DNA of 64,000 bases from Kaistella solincola (GCF_000812875.1 NZ_JSYK01000003.1:496001-560000); one strand, 5' to 3'. Counted from the first letter of the stretch, positions 26,178-34,816 are shown. Made by a program: numbers and translations. Notes: a model not told the origin generated them from the sequence alone.

Positions 26178-26777
26178 TTAATCCTGCACTGAGGATTTAT
26201 TTTTCAGTTTTGTCACTTCGGCAAAAAGTTTTTCGGAAATTTCGGAAATATCACCAACTCCGTTTATTTCCACATATTTTCCCTGTTCTTTGTACAATTC
26301 TGCAACTTCGGCAGTTTTAGAATAATATTCAGCGATTCTGTTTGCAATAATCTCTTTGTTGGAATCATCTTTTCTACCGCTTGTTTCGCCTCTTTTTAGC
26401 AGTCTTTCTACTAAAATTTCATCATCTACCACAAGCGAAAGACAAATATCGATGGAACTGTTTAAGACTTCTTTTACAATGGTTTCAAGCGCTTCGGTTT
26501 GTGTTGCGGTGCGTGGGAAACCATCAAAAATATATCCTTCTGCGTCGCACGGTTTGTTTAATTCATCAATCAGCATATCGATGGTTACCTGATCTGGAAC
26601 GAGCTCACCTTTTTCAATATACGATTTTGCCAAGGTACCTAAAGCCGTATCATTTTTCATATTGTACCGGAAAAGATCGCCGGTTGAAATTTGCTTCAGG
26701 TTAAATTTTTCAATTAAATTCTGCGCTTGTGTACCTTTTCCGCTTCCGGGAGGACCAAAGAGAACGATGTTTATCAT
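26178..26777 (-). CDS. adk: Adenylate kinase
   Basis: A 199-residue nucleotide kinase catalysing ATP + AMP to 2 ADP. Motifs: P-loop FGPPGSGKGTQAQ, AMP site KQISTGDLFRYN, and FDGFPRTATQTEAL. The LID region (RLLKRGETSGRKDDSNKEII) is the short type without zinc-binding cysteines. It sits 14 bases after hpt and 51 before obg, all on the minus strand, and is probably co-transcribed with hpt. Confidence 0.95.
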   Translation of the reverse strand: MINIVLFGPPGSGKGTQAQNLIEKFNLKQISTGDLFRYNMKNDTALGTLAKSYIEKGELVPDQVTIDMLIDELNKPCDAEGYIFDGFPRTATQTEALETIVKEVLNSSIDICLSLVVDDEILVERLLKRGETSGRKDDSNKEIIANRIAEYYSKTAEVAELYKEQGKYVEINGVGDISEISEKLFAEVTKLKNKSSVQD

Positions 26778-26791
26778 TTTATCAGATTATA

Positions 26792-27346
26792 TTAGTGATT
26801 GATTCTTCCTTCTGCCAGTTGATATAAATCCGGAAGATTTCTACCCAATTCATCGTAATCAAGACCATAGCCAAGGACGAATTTGTTCGGAATTTCCTTT
26901 GCCACATAGTCAATTTTAAATTCCTTTTTATATACATCGGGTTTCAGTAAAAGCGAAGCAATACGTAAAGATTTTGGGCGCTGCGTATTTTTAAAATATT
27001 CAAATAAACTTTCAATCGTATTCCCGGTGTCCACAATATCTTCCATAAGGATGATGTGTCGGCCTTCAACTTCTTTGGTCAGGTCCATTTTTTTATAGAC
27101 AATTCCGGTAGAAGTGGTGCCGGAGTATGAACTCATCTGGATGAAAGCGATTTCACATTTTCCCGGATAATGCTTTAAAAAATCGGAAAAAAACATGATC
27201 ACACCGTTTAAAACTCCAATGAAAACAGGCGTTTCATCTTTGTAATCCTCGTAAACCTTTAAAGCGAGATCTTTAATGATGGTTTGTATTTCATCATGAG
27301 TAAGATAGGGTACGAATTCTTTATCGTGAACTTTTACTACTTTCAT
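26792..27346 (-). CDS. hpt: Hypoxanthine phosphoribosyltransferase
   Basis: A 184-residue purine salvage enzyme that joins hypoxanthine or guanine to PRPP. The PRPP-binding signature is HIILMEDIVDTGNTI, preceded by the flexible loop region IQMSSYSGTTSTG. The start is placed at the ATG giving MKVVKVHDKEF; the frame is open 63 bases further upstream, but that stretch contains a perfect -7 promoter element and encodes an implausible N terminus. First gene of the hpt-adk-obg run, divergent from purA, so purine salvage and de novo AMP synthesis genes share one intergenic region. Confidence 0.94.
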   Translation of the reverse strand: MKVVKVHDKEFVPYLTHDEIQTIIKDLALKVYEDYKDETPVFIGVLNGVIMFFSDFLKHYPGKCEIAFIQMSSYSGTTSTGIVYKKMDLTKEVEGRHIILMEDIVDTGNTIESLFEYFKNTQRPKSLRIASLLLKPDVYKKEFKIDYVAKEIPNKFVLGYGLDYDELGRNLPDLYQLAEGRINH

Positions 27347-27361
27347 TTGATTTTTAAAGCG

Positions 27362-27369
27362 CAAATTTA
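27362..27369 (-). promoter_or_regulatory. -7 element of hpt
   Basis: TAAATTTG on the minus strand, 15 bases before the hpt ATG; no clear -33 element. Confidence 0.5.
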
Positions 27370-27442
27370 CGGAATTTATTCGAAACGTAAGTTTTCTAAA
27401 TGCATTCAATTACAGCGTTTCTGCCGAAATAGCGCCATTAAA

Positions 27443-27474
27443 TTTGTTCACCTTTATTATTAAATCTATTTTTG
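27443..27474 (+). promoter_or_regulatory. Promoter of purA
   Basis: TTTG (27443-27446), 20 bases, TATTTTTG (27467-27474): both elements of the Bacteroidota primary sigma consensus with normal spacing, 24 bases before the ATG. Confidence 0.8.
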
Positions 27475-27498
27475 TAGCAATCTAAAAAAAGTAAAAAT

Positions 27499-28785
27499 AT
27501 GGCAACTTACGTTGTGGTTGGTCTTCAGTATGGTGATGAAGGCAAAGGTAAAATTACGGACGTACTTTCGGCAAAATCCGATTACGTGGTGCGCTTCCAG
27601 GGAGGTGATAATGCGGGACATACTGTATACGCCGGAGAGGAAAAATTTGTCTTGCACCTTCTTCCGTCCGGGGTTTTACAATGTCCGGGCAAATGCATCA
27701 TCGCAAACGGAGTGGTGGTAAACCCAAAAGCTTTCATGCACGAAATTTCCCAGATTGAAGAGAAAGGAATGCGCACCGACCACGTTTTTATCAGCCGCAG
27801 AGCACACGTAATTATGCCTTACCATATTTTGCTGGATACTTACCGCGAAGAGGAAGAAGGTGGAACACAAATCGGGACCACAAAAAAAGGAATCGGGCCT
27901 TGTTATGAAGATAAAATTGCTCGCGTCGGAATCCGGATGGTGGATTTGCTGAATCCTGAAGTTTTAGCCGAAAAAATCCGCAAAAACCTTAAAATTAAAA
28001 ATTCACTTTTTGAAAAATATTTCGAAAAACCAGGCATTGAGTTCGAAGAAATTTATAAAGAATTCCTGGAAATCGGTCAGAAATTAAAACATAGAATTGT
28101 AGATACCGAAGTTGAATTAAATCAGGCAATCCACGAAGGTAAAAATATATTGTTTGAAGGCGCGCAGGCTTTAATGCTTGATATTGATTTCGGTACTTAT
28201 CCTTACGTAACGTCGTCATCGCCTTCTACTGGCGGAGTTTGCACAGGCGCAGGTGTGCCGCCGACAAGCCTTCAGAACTTAATCGGTGTTGCAAAAGCAT
28301 ATACTACGCGAGTTGGTAACGGACCTTTTCCAACGGAACTGAATGATGAACTTGGAGAAAAAATGCGCAAAGTAGGGCAAGAATTTGGTGCGACTACTGG
28401 AAGACCAAGAAGAACTGGCTGGCTCGATTTGGTTTCATTAAAGCACGCTACAATGATTAACGGAATTAACAATCTTGTAATTACCAAACTCGATGTGCTT
28501 TCCGGGATTTCTTCTTTGAAAATCGCGACAAAATATAAAACCGAAGACGGTAAGATCATCGATTATTTCACTTCTTCCACCACAAAGCTTTATAATTACG
28601 AACCGATTTATGAAGAATTGGAAGGTTGGGATGAAGATATTTCCCACGCAAGAACTTACGATGAACTTCCAAACAACGCGAAAAAATATATCGAATTTAT
28701 CGAGGATTATTTAGGAATCAATGTTTATTTGGTTTCCGTGGGCCCGGAGAGAAGTCAGAATATTATCCGAAAAGAATTATTTTAA
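27499..28785 (+). CDS. purA: Adenylosuccinate synthetase
   Basis: A 428-residue enzyme for the GTP-dependent step from IMP and aspartate to adenylosuccinate in AMP synthesis. The N-terminal P-loop-like signature GLQYGDEGKGKITD and the IMP/GTP-site blocks DNAGHTVY, GTTKKGIGPCYEDK and TTGRPRRTGWLD are all intact, and the length is standard. It has its own two-element promoter and terminator, so it is a monocistronic unit divergent from hpt. purB and purL, which work in the same pathway, lie about 30 kb downstream. Confidence 0.97.
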   Translation: MATYVVVGLQYGDEGKGKITDVLSAKSDYVVRFQGGDNAGHTVYAGEEKFVLHLLPSGVLQCPGKCIIANGVVVNPKAFMHEISQIEEKGMRTDHVFISRRAHVIMPYHILLDTYREEEEGGTQIGTTKKGIGPCYEDKIARVGIRMVDLLNPEVLAEKIRKNLKIKNSLFEKYFEKPGIEFEEIYKEFLEIGQKLKHRIVDTEVELNQAIHEGKNILFEGAQALMLDIDFGTYPYVTSSSPSTGGVCTGAGVPPTSLQNLIGVAKAYTTRVGNGPFPTELNDELGEKMRKVGQEFGATTGRPRRTGWLDLVSLKHATMINGINNLVITKLDVLSGISSLKIATKYKTEDGKIIDYFTSSTTKLYNYEPIYEELEGWDEDISHARTYDELPNNAKKYIEFIEDYLGINVYLVSVGPERSQNIIRKELF

Positions 28786-28807
28786 GCTAAAAGGCACTTT
28801 TTTTTCG
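28785..28807. repeat. IP element, copy 7 (partial)
   Basis: AAGCTAAAAGGCACTTTTTT begins at the last base of the purA stop codon; the left A-rich arm is missing. Confidence 0.35.
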
Positions 28808-28819
28808 ATTTTTCAATAT

Positions 28820-28846
28820 AAGCCACCAATTCCTGGTGGCTTTTTG
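28820..28846 (+). terminator. Terminator after purA
   Basis: Stem AGCCACCA/TGGTGGCT, loop ATTCC, then five T. Confidence 0.9.
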
Positions 28847-28923
28847 CTGTTTTTTATTGAAATTATTTATTCGTTATGTATTGCTTTATTTTATTTAAAA
28901 TTTGGTAAAAAATTGGTTTAAAA

Positions 28924-28956
28924 TTTGATAAATATTTAGCAGTTATTTTATATTTC
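28924..28956 (+). promoter_or_regulatory. Possible promoter of the TonB-type gene
   Basis: TTTG, 21 bases, TATATTTC (one mismatch to TAnnTTTG), 56 bases before the start codon. Confidence 0.35.
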
Positions 28957-29012
28957 AACAAATACAATAATCCGTAGTTTTTTAGCAAATTTTTAAACGT
29001 TTTAAATTTTAA

Positions 29013-29831
29013 ATGATGAAACCTCTACTTCAAAACCAGGAATTTCAGCTCGACGAAATCCTCTTCGAGAACCGAAACAAAGCGTACGGTGCTTATGTTT
29101 TAAGACATGACGCTGACCGGATTTTAACCAAAGCATTTTTTTTAGGAATTGGGCTTTTTGCCGCGTTCGCGATCACGCCGTTGGCAATTAGCGCATTTTC
29201 TGCTCCCGCAGTGGAAGATATTCTGACAACAGCTCCGCCAACAATTTTAAAAAATGTTGACCGTGTGGAGGATCCTGAAGTTCAGCCGGTTAAACCTGAA
29301 ATTAAAGTGCCCGTAAACACCGTGGATTCTCGCGTAGTGACACCCACAAGAAATGCAAAAGTTGAAACCGTGATGCCAAAGCAAACGGAAAAAGTCGATG
29401 CTGTTTTAGGAACTGAAAATATCAGCGGTAAAGCACCGGAAATTTCCTATCAGGCGCCGCCAACAACAACAATCGGTACTGCGACTCCTGAAATTACTGT
29501 CCCAAAACCAGTTGATAATTCACCAAAAACGCAGGTTGATGTTCAGGCGGTTTTTAACGGTGGAATTGATGCTTTCCGCAACAAGGTCATCAACAATTTT
29601 GATACTTCCGTGATGGAAGGAACGGGCGAAGTGGTGAGAACAACCGTGGTTTTCATCGTTGAAAAAGACGGAACCATCAGCGAAGTAAAAGCAACCGGAC
29701 CAAACGTAGATTTTAACCGCGCCGCAGAAAAAACCATCCGTTCAGTGAAAGGAAAATGGACACCGGCAAAAATAAAAGGCGACAATGTGAGAAGCTATTT
29801 TAAATTTCCAATCTCCATGCAGTTTGAATAA
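29013..29831 (+). CDS. Energy transducer TonB-type protein
   Basis: A 272-residue inner-membrane protein that would couple the proton gradient to outer-membrane transporters. The short cytoplasmic N terminus carries LDEILFENRNKAYGAYVLR, a block typical of flavobacterial TonB proteins, then one membrane helix (about residues 45-65), a long Pro/Val/Thr-rich periplasmic linker, and the C-terminal TonB domain (VVRTTVVFIVEKDGTISEVK, AAEKTIRSVKGKWTPA). There are two adjacent ATG codons; the first is used here. No exbB/exbD are in the window. Its stop codon lies in the left arm of an IP element. Confidence 0.88.
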   Translation: MMKPLLQNQEFQLDEILFENRNKAYGAYVLRHDADRILTKAFFLGIGLFAAFAITPLAISAFSAPAVEDILTTAPPTILKNVDRVEDPEVQPVKPEIKVPVNTVDSRVVTPTRNAKVETVMPKQTEKVDAVLGTENISGKAPEISYQAPPTTTIGTATPEITVPKPVDNSPKTQVDVQAVFNGGIDAFRNKVINNFDTSVMEGTGEVVRTTVVFIVEKDGTISEVKATGPNVDFNRAAEKTIRSVKGKWTPAKIKGDNVRSYFKFPISMQFE

Positions 29832-29857
29832 ATTCCGGGCTAAAACGGCATTTTTTT
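29829..29857. repeat. IP element, copy 8
   Basis: AATTCCGGGCTAAAACGGCA followed by TTTTTTT, overlapping the stop codon of the TonB-type gene. Confidence 0.5.
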
Positions 29858-29859
29858 AC

Positions 29860-29890
29860 TTATCCACAAAAGATTAACTTTTGTGGATAA
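29860..29890. other. Inverted pair of perfect DnaA boxes forming a 13-bp hairpin
   Basis: TTATCCACAAAAG, ATTAA, CTTTTGTGGATAA. Each arm contains a perfect DnaA box (TTATCCACA at 29860-29868 and its complement at 29882-29890). It lies in the A/T-rich gap before parA. It could be part of oriC or a DnaA-regulated site, or less likely a terminator, since no T run follows. Confidence 0.55.
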
Positions 29891-29898
29891 TTATTTGG

Positions 29899-29923
29899 TG
29901 CTGTAACGTGCTTTTTTACAGCA
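29899..29923. repeat. Inverted repeat TGCTGTAA-N9-TTACAGCA
   Basis: Perfect 8-bp arms just downstream of the DnaA boxes. Possible protein-binding site; it does not resemble the common parS sequence. Confidence 0.45.
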
Positions 29924-29974
29924 TTTTAACTTTATCTTCAGCATTGTCATTTCTTTAAAAATGATAAAAAAGTG

Positions 29975-29982
29975 TATTTTTG
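29975..29982 (+). promoter_or_regulatory. -7 element of parA
   Basis: TATTTTTG, 17 bases before the parA ATG; no convincing -33 element. Confidence 0.5.
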
Positions 29983-29999
29983 GAAATTAAATTTTTATA

Positions 30000-30764
30000 A
30001 TGGCGAAAATCATCGGAGTTGCTAATCAAAAAGGTGGTGTAGGTAAAACCACCACGGCGGTAAATCTTGCTGCAGCATTGGGCGTTTTAGAGAAGAAAAT
30101 ATTGCTCATTGATGCAGATCCGCAGGCGAATGCAACCTCAGGTTTGGGTATTGATGAGGCAAATTTTTCCACCTACAATTTATTGGAACACAGCGCAGAT
30201 GCGCAGCAATGCATACAGAAAACGGCTTCGCCGAATTTGGATATCATTCCGTCACATATCGACTTGGTGGCAGCTGAAATAGAGCTAGTCGATCGCGAAA
30301 ACCGCGAATATATGCTTCGTAAAGCATTGAATACAATTCGCGATCAGTACGATTATATTATTATCGACTGTGCGCCGAGTTTAGGTCTCATTACAGTAAA
30401 CGCTTTAACAGCAGCTGATTCGGTGATTATTCCAATTCAGTGTGAATATTTCGCGCTCGAAGGTTTAGGGAAACTATTGAACACGATTAAAAATGTTCAG
30501 AAAATCCATAACAAAGATTTGGATATCGAAGGTTTATTGCTCACGATGTTCGATTCGCGTTTGCGACTTTCAAATCAGGTCGTGGAAGAAGTTCACCTGC
30601 ATTTTCCCGAAATGGTTTTTGAAACAATTATCAGCAGAAATGTACGTTTAAGTGAAGCACCGAGTTTTGGTGAAAGTATTTTGAATTACGATGCCGAAAG
30701 TAAAGGCGCGATTCAGTATTTGCAGCTTGCCGAAGAGGTTTTGCTTAAAAACACAAAAAATTAA
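30000..30764 (+). CDS. parA: Chromosome-partitioning ATPase ParA
   Basis: A 254-residue P-loop ATPase of the ParA/Soj family, which drives segregation of the replication origin together with ParB. The deviant Walker A motif is NQKGGVGKTTTAVNLA, followed by LLIDADPQANATSGLG (A') and YIIIDCAPSLG (Walker B). The size without an N-terminal regulatory extension marks a chromosomal Soj-type protein. parB follows in the same direction after 66 bases. The upstream gap holds two DnaA boxes, consistent with an origin-proximal site. Confidence 0.96.
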   Translation: MAKIIGVANQKGGVGKTTTAVNLAAALGVLEKKILLIDADPQANATSGLGIDEANFSTYNLLEHSADAQQCIQKTASPNLDIIPSHIDLVAAEIELVDRENREYMLRKALNTIRDQYDYIIIDCAPSLGLITVNALTAADSVIIPIQCEYFALEGLGKLLNTIKNVQKIHNKDLDIEGLLLTMFDSRLRLSNQVVEEVHLHFPEMVFETIISRNVRLSEAPSFGESILNYDAESKGAIQYLQLAEEVLLKNTKN

Positions 30765-30830
30765 TGAATTTGTAACCAAATTTGTACATTGGATTTTGCT
30801 TCACAGCAAAACTCCGGAAAATACTCTAAC

Positions 30831-31718
30831 ATGAAAGATAAAAAAAGAGCAATGGGCCGCGGTTTAGGTGCAATTTTAAGCGCCGAATCACAAGCCTCTG
30901 TAAATTCAGCGACAGACGAAGGTGCAGATAAATTTGTTGGAAATATTATGGAAGTGGCGTTGGACGACATTGATCCCAATGCTGCGCAGCCACGAACTTA
31001 TTTCGATGAAAAAGCTTTAAATGATTTAGCACAATCCATCAAAAACTTAGGTTTAATTCAGCCGATAACGCTTCGGAAAGAAGGCAGCCGCTTTATCATT
31101 ATTTCCGGTGAAAGACGTTTCCGCGCCAGTAAATTGGCTGGTTTAACCAGTGTTCCCGCGTATATCCGTTTGGTGAATGACCAGGAATTGCTCGAAATGG
31201 CTTTGGTGGAAAATATCCAACGAGAAGACTTGGACGCGATTGAAATTGCGTTGACTTACCAACGTTTGCTTGAAGAAATCGGTCTTACGCAGGAATCCTT
31301 AAGCCACCGAATTGGTAAGGAAAGAAGCACCATTACCAATTCCATCAGATTACTAAGACTTTCACCAGACATTCAAAACGCGATTCGCAGCGGTGAAATT
31401 TCCGCCGGACACGGTCGGGCGCTTGTCAGCATTGAAGATGCGGAACTTCAGCAAAATTTATTCAAAAAGATTATTGCCGGAAATTTAAGCGTTCGCCAAA
31501 CCGAACAGGAAGCTGCAAACCTGAAAAATCCGAAAACAGCAAATCCGAAAAAAACAGCTGTTTTGCCCAATATTTATAAAAAAGCAGAAAAAAATCTGGC
31601 TGATATCTTAGACGTTAAAGTTGAAATTAAAACGGCTTCAAACGGCAAAAAAGGTAAAATCGTCCTGGATTTTAAAAACGAAGAACAGCTGGAACAAATT
31701 CTTTCACACTTTAATTGA
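30831..31718 (+). CDS. parB: Chromosome-partitioning protein ParB
   Basis: A 295-residue CTP-dependent DNA-clamp protein that loads at parS. The N terminus MKDKKRAMGRGLGAIL is the usual ParB start and sets the ATG here, 14 codons inside the longest frame. The ParB/Srx fold contains NAAQPRTYFDEKALNDLAQS, and the CTP-binding blocks SGERRFRASKLAGL and VENIQREDLDAIEIA. A helix-turn-helix (LTQESLSHRIGKERSTITNSIRLL) and a C-terminal dimerisation tail follow. Its TGA stop overlaps the ATG of the DUF5683 gene by one base, indicating translational coupling. Confidence 0.95.
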   Translation: MKDKKRAMGRGLGAILSAESQASVNSATDEGADKFVGNIMEVALDDIDPNAAQPRTYFDEKALNDLAQSIKNLGLIQPITLRKEGSRFIIISGERRFRASKLAGLTSVPAYIRLVNDQELLEMALVENIQREDLDAIEIALTYQRLLEEIGLTQESLSHRIGKERSTITNSIRLLRLSPDIQNAIRSGEISAGHGRALVSIEDAELQQNLFKKIIAGNLSVRQTEQEAANLKNPKTANPKKTAVLPNIYKKAEKNLADILDVKVEIKTASNGKKGKIVLDFKNEEQLEQILSHFN

Positions 31719-32347
31719 TGCATAAAAACTTTGCTTTTTTCTGTTTTTTAATTTCATCAATGCTTTTCGCGCAGATAAGCCCAAAGGATACCATTCGGGT
31801 AGAAAATTACCCAACCGATTCGGTTTCTACGGTGAAAAAACCAAGCGAAATCGAAGTATATTCAGACATTAAAGCAGCGAACGCTCCGACCAAGACCATG
31901 AAATTTAACCCGACACGCGCCGGCTTGTATTCTGCGGTTTTACCTGGTTTAGGACAATATTATAATAAGAAATACTGGAAAATCCCGATCGTTTGGGGCG
32001 CAATTGGTACCGGAGTAGGAATTACGATGTGGAATCAAAAACAATACACACGCTACCGAAATGCTTTTGTAGCCGAATTAAACGGCCAAAAGCACGAATT
32101 TTCGGATATCCCAGGTGTTACAAAAGAGGTTTTGGGCCGTACGCAGGACCGGGTGAAAAGACAGCGAGATTACGCCATTGCCATCACCAGTCTTTTATAT
32201 GTTTTAAATATCGTAGATGCCGTCGTGGATGCGCATCTTTACGAAGGTAGAAAAGATCCGGATCTGGCGGTAAAACCTACGGTGATTTTCGATGAATTCG
32301 GAAAAAACGCCTCCAACGCAGGTCTTAGTTTGAGTTATAATTTTTAA
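31718..32347 (+). CDS. DUF5683 membrane/envelope protein
   Basis: A 209-residue protein with an N-terminal signal peptide (FFCFLISSMLFAQ) and the DUF5683 signature FNPTRAGLYSAVLPGLGQYY with NKKYWKIPIVWGAIG after it, then a second hydrophobic segment near the C terminus. The family is largely restricted to Bacteroidota and has no known function. The gene overlaps the parB stop codon by one base (TGATG) and is followed by dapB after 21 bases, giving the run parA-parB-DUF5683-dapB-lepB. This coupling to ParB hints at an envelope link but proves nothing. Confidence 0.85.
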   Translation: MHKNFAFFCFLISSMLFAQISPKDTIRVENYPTDSVSTVKKPSEIEVYSDIKAANAPTKTMKFNPTRAGLYSAVLPGLGQYYNKKYWKIPIVWGAIGTGVGITMWNQKQYTRYRNAFVAELNGQKHEFSDIPGVTKEVLGRTQDRVKRQRDYAIAITSLLYVLNIVDAVVDAHLYEGRKDPDLAVKPTVIFDEFGKNASNAGLSLSYNF

Positions 32348-32368
32348 AGATCTTTTTGATATAAAATC

Positions 32369-33073
32369 ATGAAAATAGCATTAGTTGGATACGGAAAAAT
32401 GGGCAAAATCATCGGAGAAATTGCAGAAAAAAAAGGTCACGAAATTGTGGCGCGGCTGAACGAAACTCCGACGGCTGTAAATCTGAATAAACCAGATGTT
32501 GTGATTGAATTTTCGAATCCCGAAGTTGCTTTTGAAAATATAAAGATTTGCCTTGAAAACCAGATTCCAGTAGTTTGCGGAACAACCGGCTGGCTGGACC
32601 GCAAAAGCGAAATTGAGGAAATTGCAAAGCAAAATCACACCGCTTTTTTATACGGTTCAAATTTTTCCTTGGGCGTTAATTTATTTTTCGCTTTAAATGA
32701 AAAATTAGCTGCTTTAATGAAAGATTTTCCGGAATATCAGATCCAAATGGAAGAAATTCATCATACCCAGAAAAAAGATGCGCCAAGCGGCACCGCGATT
32801 ACTTTAGCTGAAGGAATCATTAAAAATGATTCGCGCTTCAGCAGCTGGAAGCTCGAGGAAACTAACGAAAGTGAACTTGGAATTTTTGCCGTTCGGGAAG
32901 ATGAGGTTCCGGGCACGCACAGCATTTTTTACCGAAGTGAAGTTGATGAAATTGAAATAAAACATACCGCTTACAACCGAAACGGTTTTGCTGTTGGTGC
33001 GGTAATCGCCGCTGAATGGATTGTCGGTAAAACCGGAAATTTTTCAATGCAGGATGTACTTTTCAGCAAGTAG
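32369..33073 (+). CDS. dapB: 4-hydroxy-tetrahydrodipicolinate reductase
   Basis: A 234-residue NAD(P)H-dependent reductase of the lysine/diaminopimelate pathway. The N-terminal Rossmann motif is VGYGKMGKIIGEIAEKKGHE, and the substrate-binding block is EEIHHTQKKDAPSGTAITLAE, with the catalytic His region and KDAPSGTA strongly conserved. The protein is somewhat short, as usual for Bacteroidota. It lies in the parAB-lepB run; the following gap of 57 bases precedes lepB. Its product feeds peptidoglycan precursor synthesis. Confidence 0.95.
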   Translation: MKIALVGYGKMGKIIGEIAEKKGHEIVARLNETPTAVNLNKPDVVIEFSNPEVAFENIKICLENQIPVVCGTTGWLDRKSEIEEIAKQNHTAFLYGSNFSLGVNLFFALNEKLAALMKDFPEYQIQMEEIHHTQKKDAPSGTAITLAEGIIKNDSRFSSWKLEETNESELGIFAVREDEVPGTHSIFYRSEVDEIEIKHTAYNRNGFAVGAVIAAEWIVGKTGNFSMQDVLFSK

Positions 33074-33130
33074 ATTTGCTTTCTGTAACAATATATCGCT
33101 TTTCTAAACTAATAGCGTAAGCAAAACAAT

Positions 33131-34783
33131 ATGAATTACTTTCTTACTTATTTGATCTATGTGATTATCCTTTCCGTTTTAATGGGGATTTCTACGTGGA
33201 AGCTTTTCAAAAAAATGGGCTACAACCCACTTTTTTCTTTTATACCGTTTTACAATTATTATATCATTCAGAAAGAAACCGGTCACCCGAAATGGTGGGT
33301 AGCGCTGGCATATTTACCGATTGTAGGTCCAATTATGATGACAGTTTTCCATTTGTTTTTAATGAAACATTTCGGTAAGTCAAGTTTCGTACAAAAATTA
33401 TTGACGGTTATTTTGCCATTTTTTTACATGGCGTACGTAAACTATTTCGAGAAACCGGAGGTTGAAACTGAAGATGATTTATATTTAACAACTGAAGAAA
33501 AAGAAGACAAGAAAAAGGAAACTTTTGTTGGTTCCATCACTTTTGCGGTGGTTTTCGCAACGGTAATTCATGTTTTCGCTACGCAGCCTTTTGGTATTCC
33601 GACAGGTTCTATGGAAAGAACGTTAATGGTTGGTGATTTCCTTTTTGTAAATAAATGGACCTACGGTTTTCGCCTGCCGATGCGGCCTTTAGCAATACCA
33701 TTTTTGCAGGGAACCATTATGGATACAGGCGAAAAAGGAAATCCGAAAGATGATCCAAAATCTTACGTTGAAGCTGTAAAATTACCTTACCAAAGAATTT
33801 TTCAGTTTAAAAAGCCGCAAAGAAATGACATTGTGGTTTTCAACTATCCGCAGGATTCCGTGCACATCGCCACAGACCGAAAGGATCCGTATGTGAAAAG
33901 ATGTGTGGCCGTTGCGGGCGACGTTTTGGAAATGCGTGCCGGTAGACTTTTCGTGAACGGAAAACCTGAAGTGGTTTTAGGCGATCAGCAAAAACAGCAT
34001 AAATATATCGCAACTACCGGCAGCCAACTGGACATTCCGGCTTTGTATAAAATTTACGGTTTTCTGCCGGTGCAGGAAATTCAGACCGAAAGCGGCTTTA
34101 TTTATGATTTTCAGGGACTTACAGATAAAACTGCTAAAGAAATTGGTGAGCTTCCGCAAATCATCGATTTAAAAGAACATATATGGGACAAGGATTCCGC
34201 TGCAATTTCTTATAAAATTAATGCTGAACGCGATGCCTACACCAAAAATATTGACACTACACAATCTATTTTCCCGATTAGCAAAAAATGGAATCAGGAT
34301 TGGTACGGACCGTTAAGAATTCCGAAAAAAGGTGATGTTGTGCAGTTGAATCAGGAAACTTTGCCGGAATACCGCTGGATTATTTCGGAATATGAAGATC
34401 ATCATTTGGAAAATAAAAATGGTAAAATTTATATCGACGGAAAAGAAACCACGCAATATACCATCGAACAGGACTACTATATGATGATCGGTGACAACCG
34501 CGATGCCTCTTTGGACGCCCGTTTTTTTGGATTCGTGCCGGAAGAAAATATCGTGGGTTCGCCAATGTTCACCTGGTTAAGTGTGGAAGGACTTTTCGCG
34601 GATAACAGTTCTACTTACCAACCGGCTGGAAAAACCATTCGCTGGGACCGCATGTTTAAAGCCACAAATACCGGGGAAGCAGAAAAAACTTCCTATTGGT
34701 GGGTCGCCGCGCTGCTGCTGCTCGTGTTCTTTGGCTGGGATTACATCATGAAGCTTTTTAGAAAAAAGGAAACAGAAGATTAA
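33131..34783 (+). CDS. lepB: Signal peptidase I, large Bacteroidota-type form
   Basis: A 550-residue type I signal peptidase that removes signal peptides at the periplasmic face. The N terminus holds several membrane helices (residues about 1-115, resembling a DUF5684-type module), then another at about 132-150. The catalytic Ser is S160 in IPTGSMERTL and the general-base Lys is K256 in DPYVKRCVAVAGD. Box E (GDNRDAS) begins only at residue 454, so about 170 residues are inserted between the Lys region and box E. A further membrane helix lies at the C terminus. This is much longer than the E. coli enzyme. A terminator follows. Confidence 0.93.
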   Translation: MNYFLTYLIYVIILSVLMGISTWKLFKKMGYNPLFSFIPFYNYYIIQKETGHPKWWVALAYLPIVGPIMMTVFHLFLMKHFGKSSFVQKLLTVILPFFYMAYVNYFEKPEVETEDDLYLTTEEKEDKKKETFVGSITFAVVFATVIHVFATQPFGIPTGSMERTLMVGDFLFVNKWTYGFRLPMRPLAIPFLQGTIMDTGEKGNPKDDPKSYVEAVKLPYQRIFQFKKPQRNDIVVFNYPQDSVHIATDRKDPYVKRCVAVAGDVLEMRAGRLFVNGKPEVVLGDQQKQHKYIATTGSQLDIPALYKIYGFLPVQEIQTESGFIYDFQGLTDKTAKEIGELPQIIDLKEHIWDKDSAAISYKINAERDAYTKNIDTTQSIFPISKKWNQDWYGPLRIPKKGDVVQLNQETLPEYRWIISEYEDHHLENKNGKIYIDGKETTQYTIEQDYYMMIGDNRDASLDARFFGFVPEENIVGSPMFTWLSVEGLFADNSSTYQPAGKTIRWDRMFKATNTGEAEKTSYWWVAALLLLVFFGWDYIMKLFRKKETED

Positions 34784-34784
34784 A

Positions 34785-34812
34785 TAAAAGCGCGGTTATT
34801 CGCGCTTTTTTT
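34785..34812 (+). terminator. Terminator after lepB
   Basis: Perfect 9-bp stem AAAAGCGCG/CGCGCTTTT with a six-base loop and a T run. Confidence 0.9.
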
Positions 34813-34816
34813 ACCT

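Noticed and set aside
27347-27409. Longer hpt product starting 63 bases upstream
   Set aside because: The added stretch contains the -7 promoter element and no family similarity; the MKVVKVHDKEF start is standard.
29899-29923. parS site for ParB
   Set aside because: The inverted repeat TGCTGTAA/TTACAGCA has a 9-base spacer and does not resemble the compact 16-base parS palindrome with a central CACGTG-type core.
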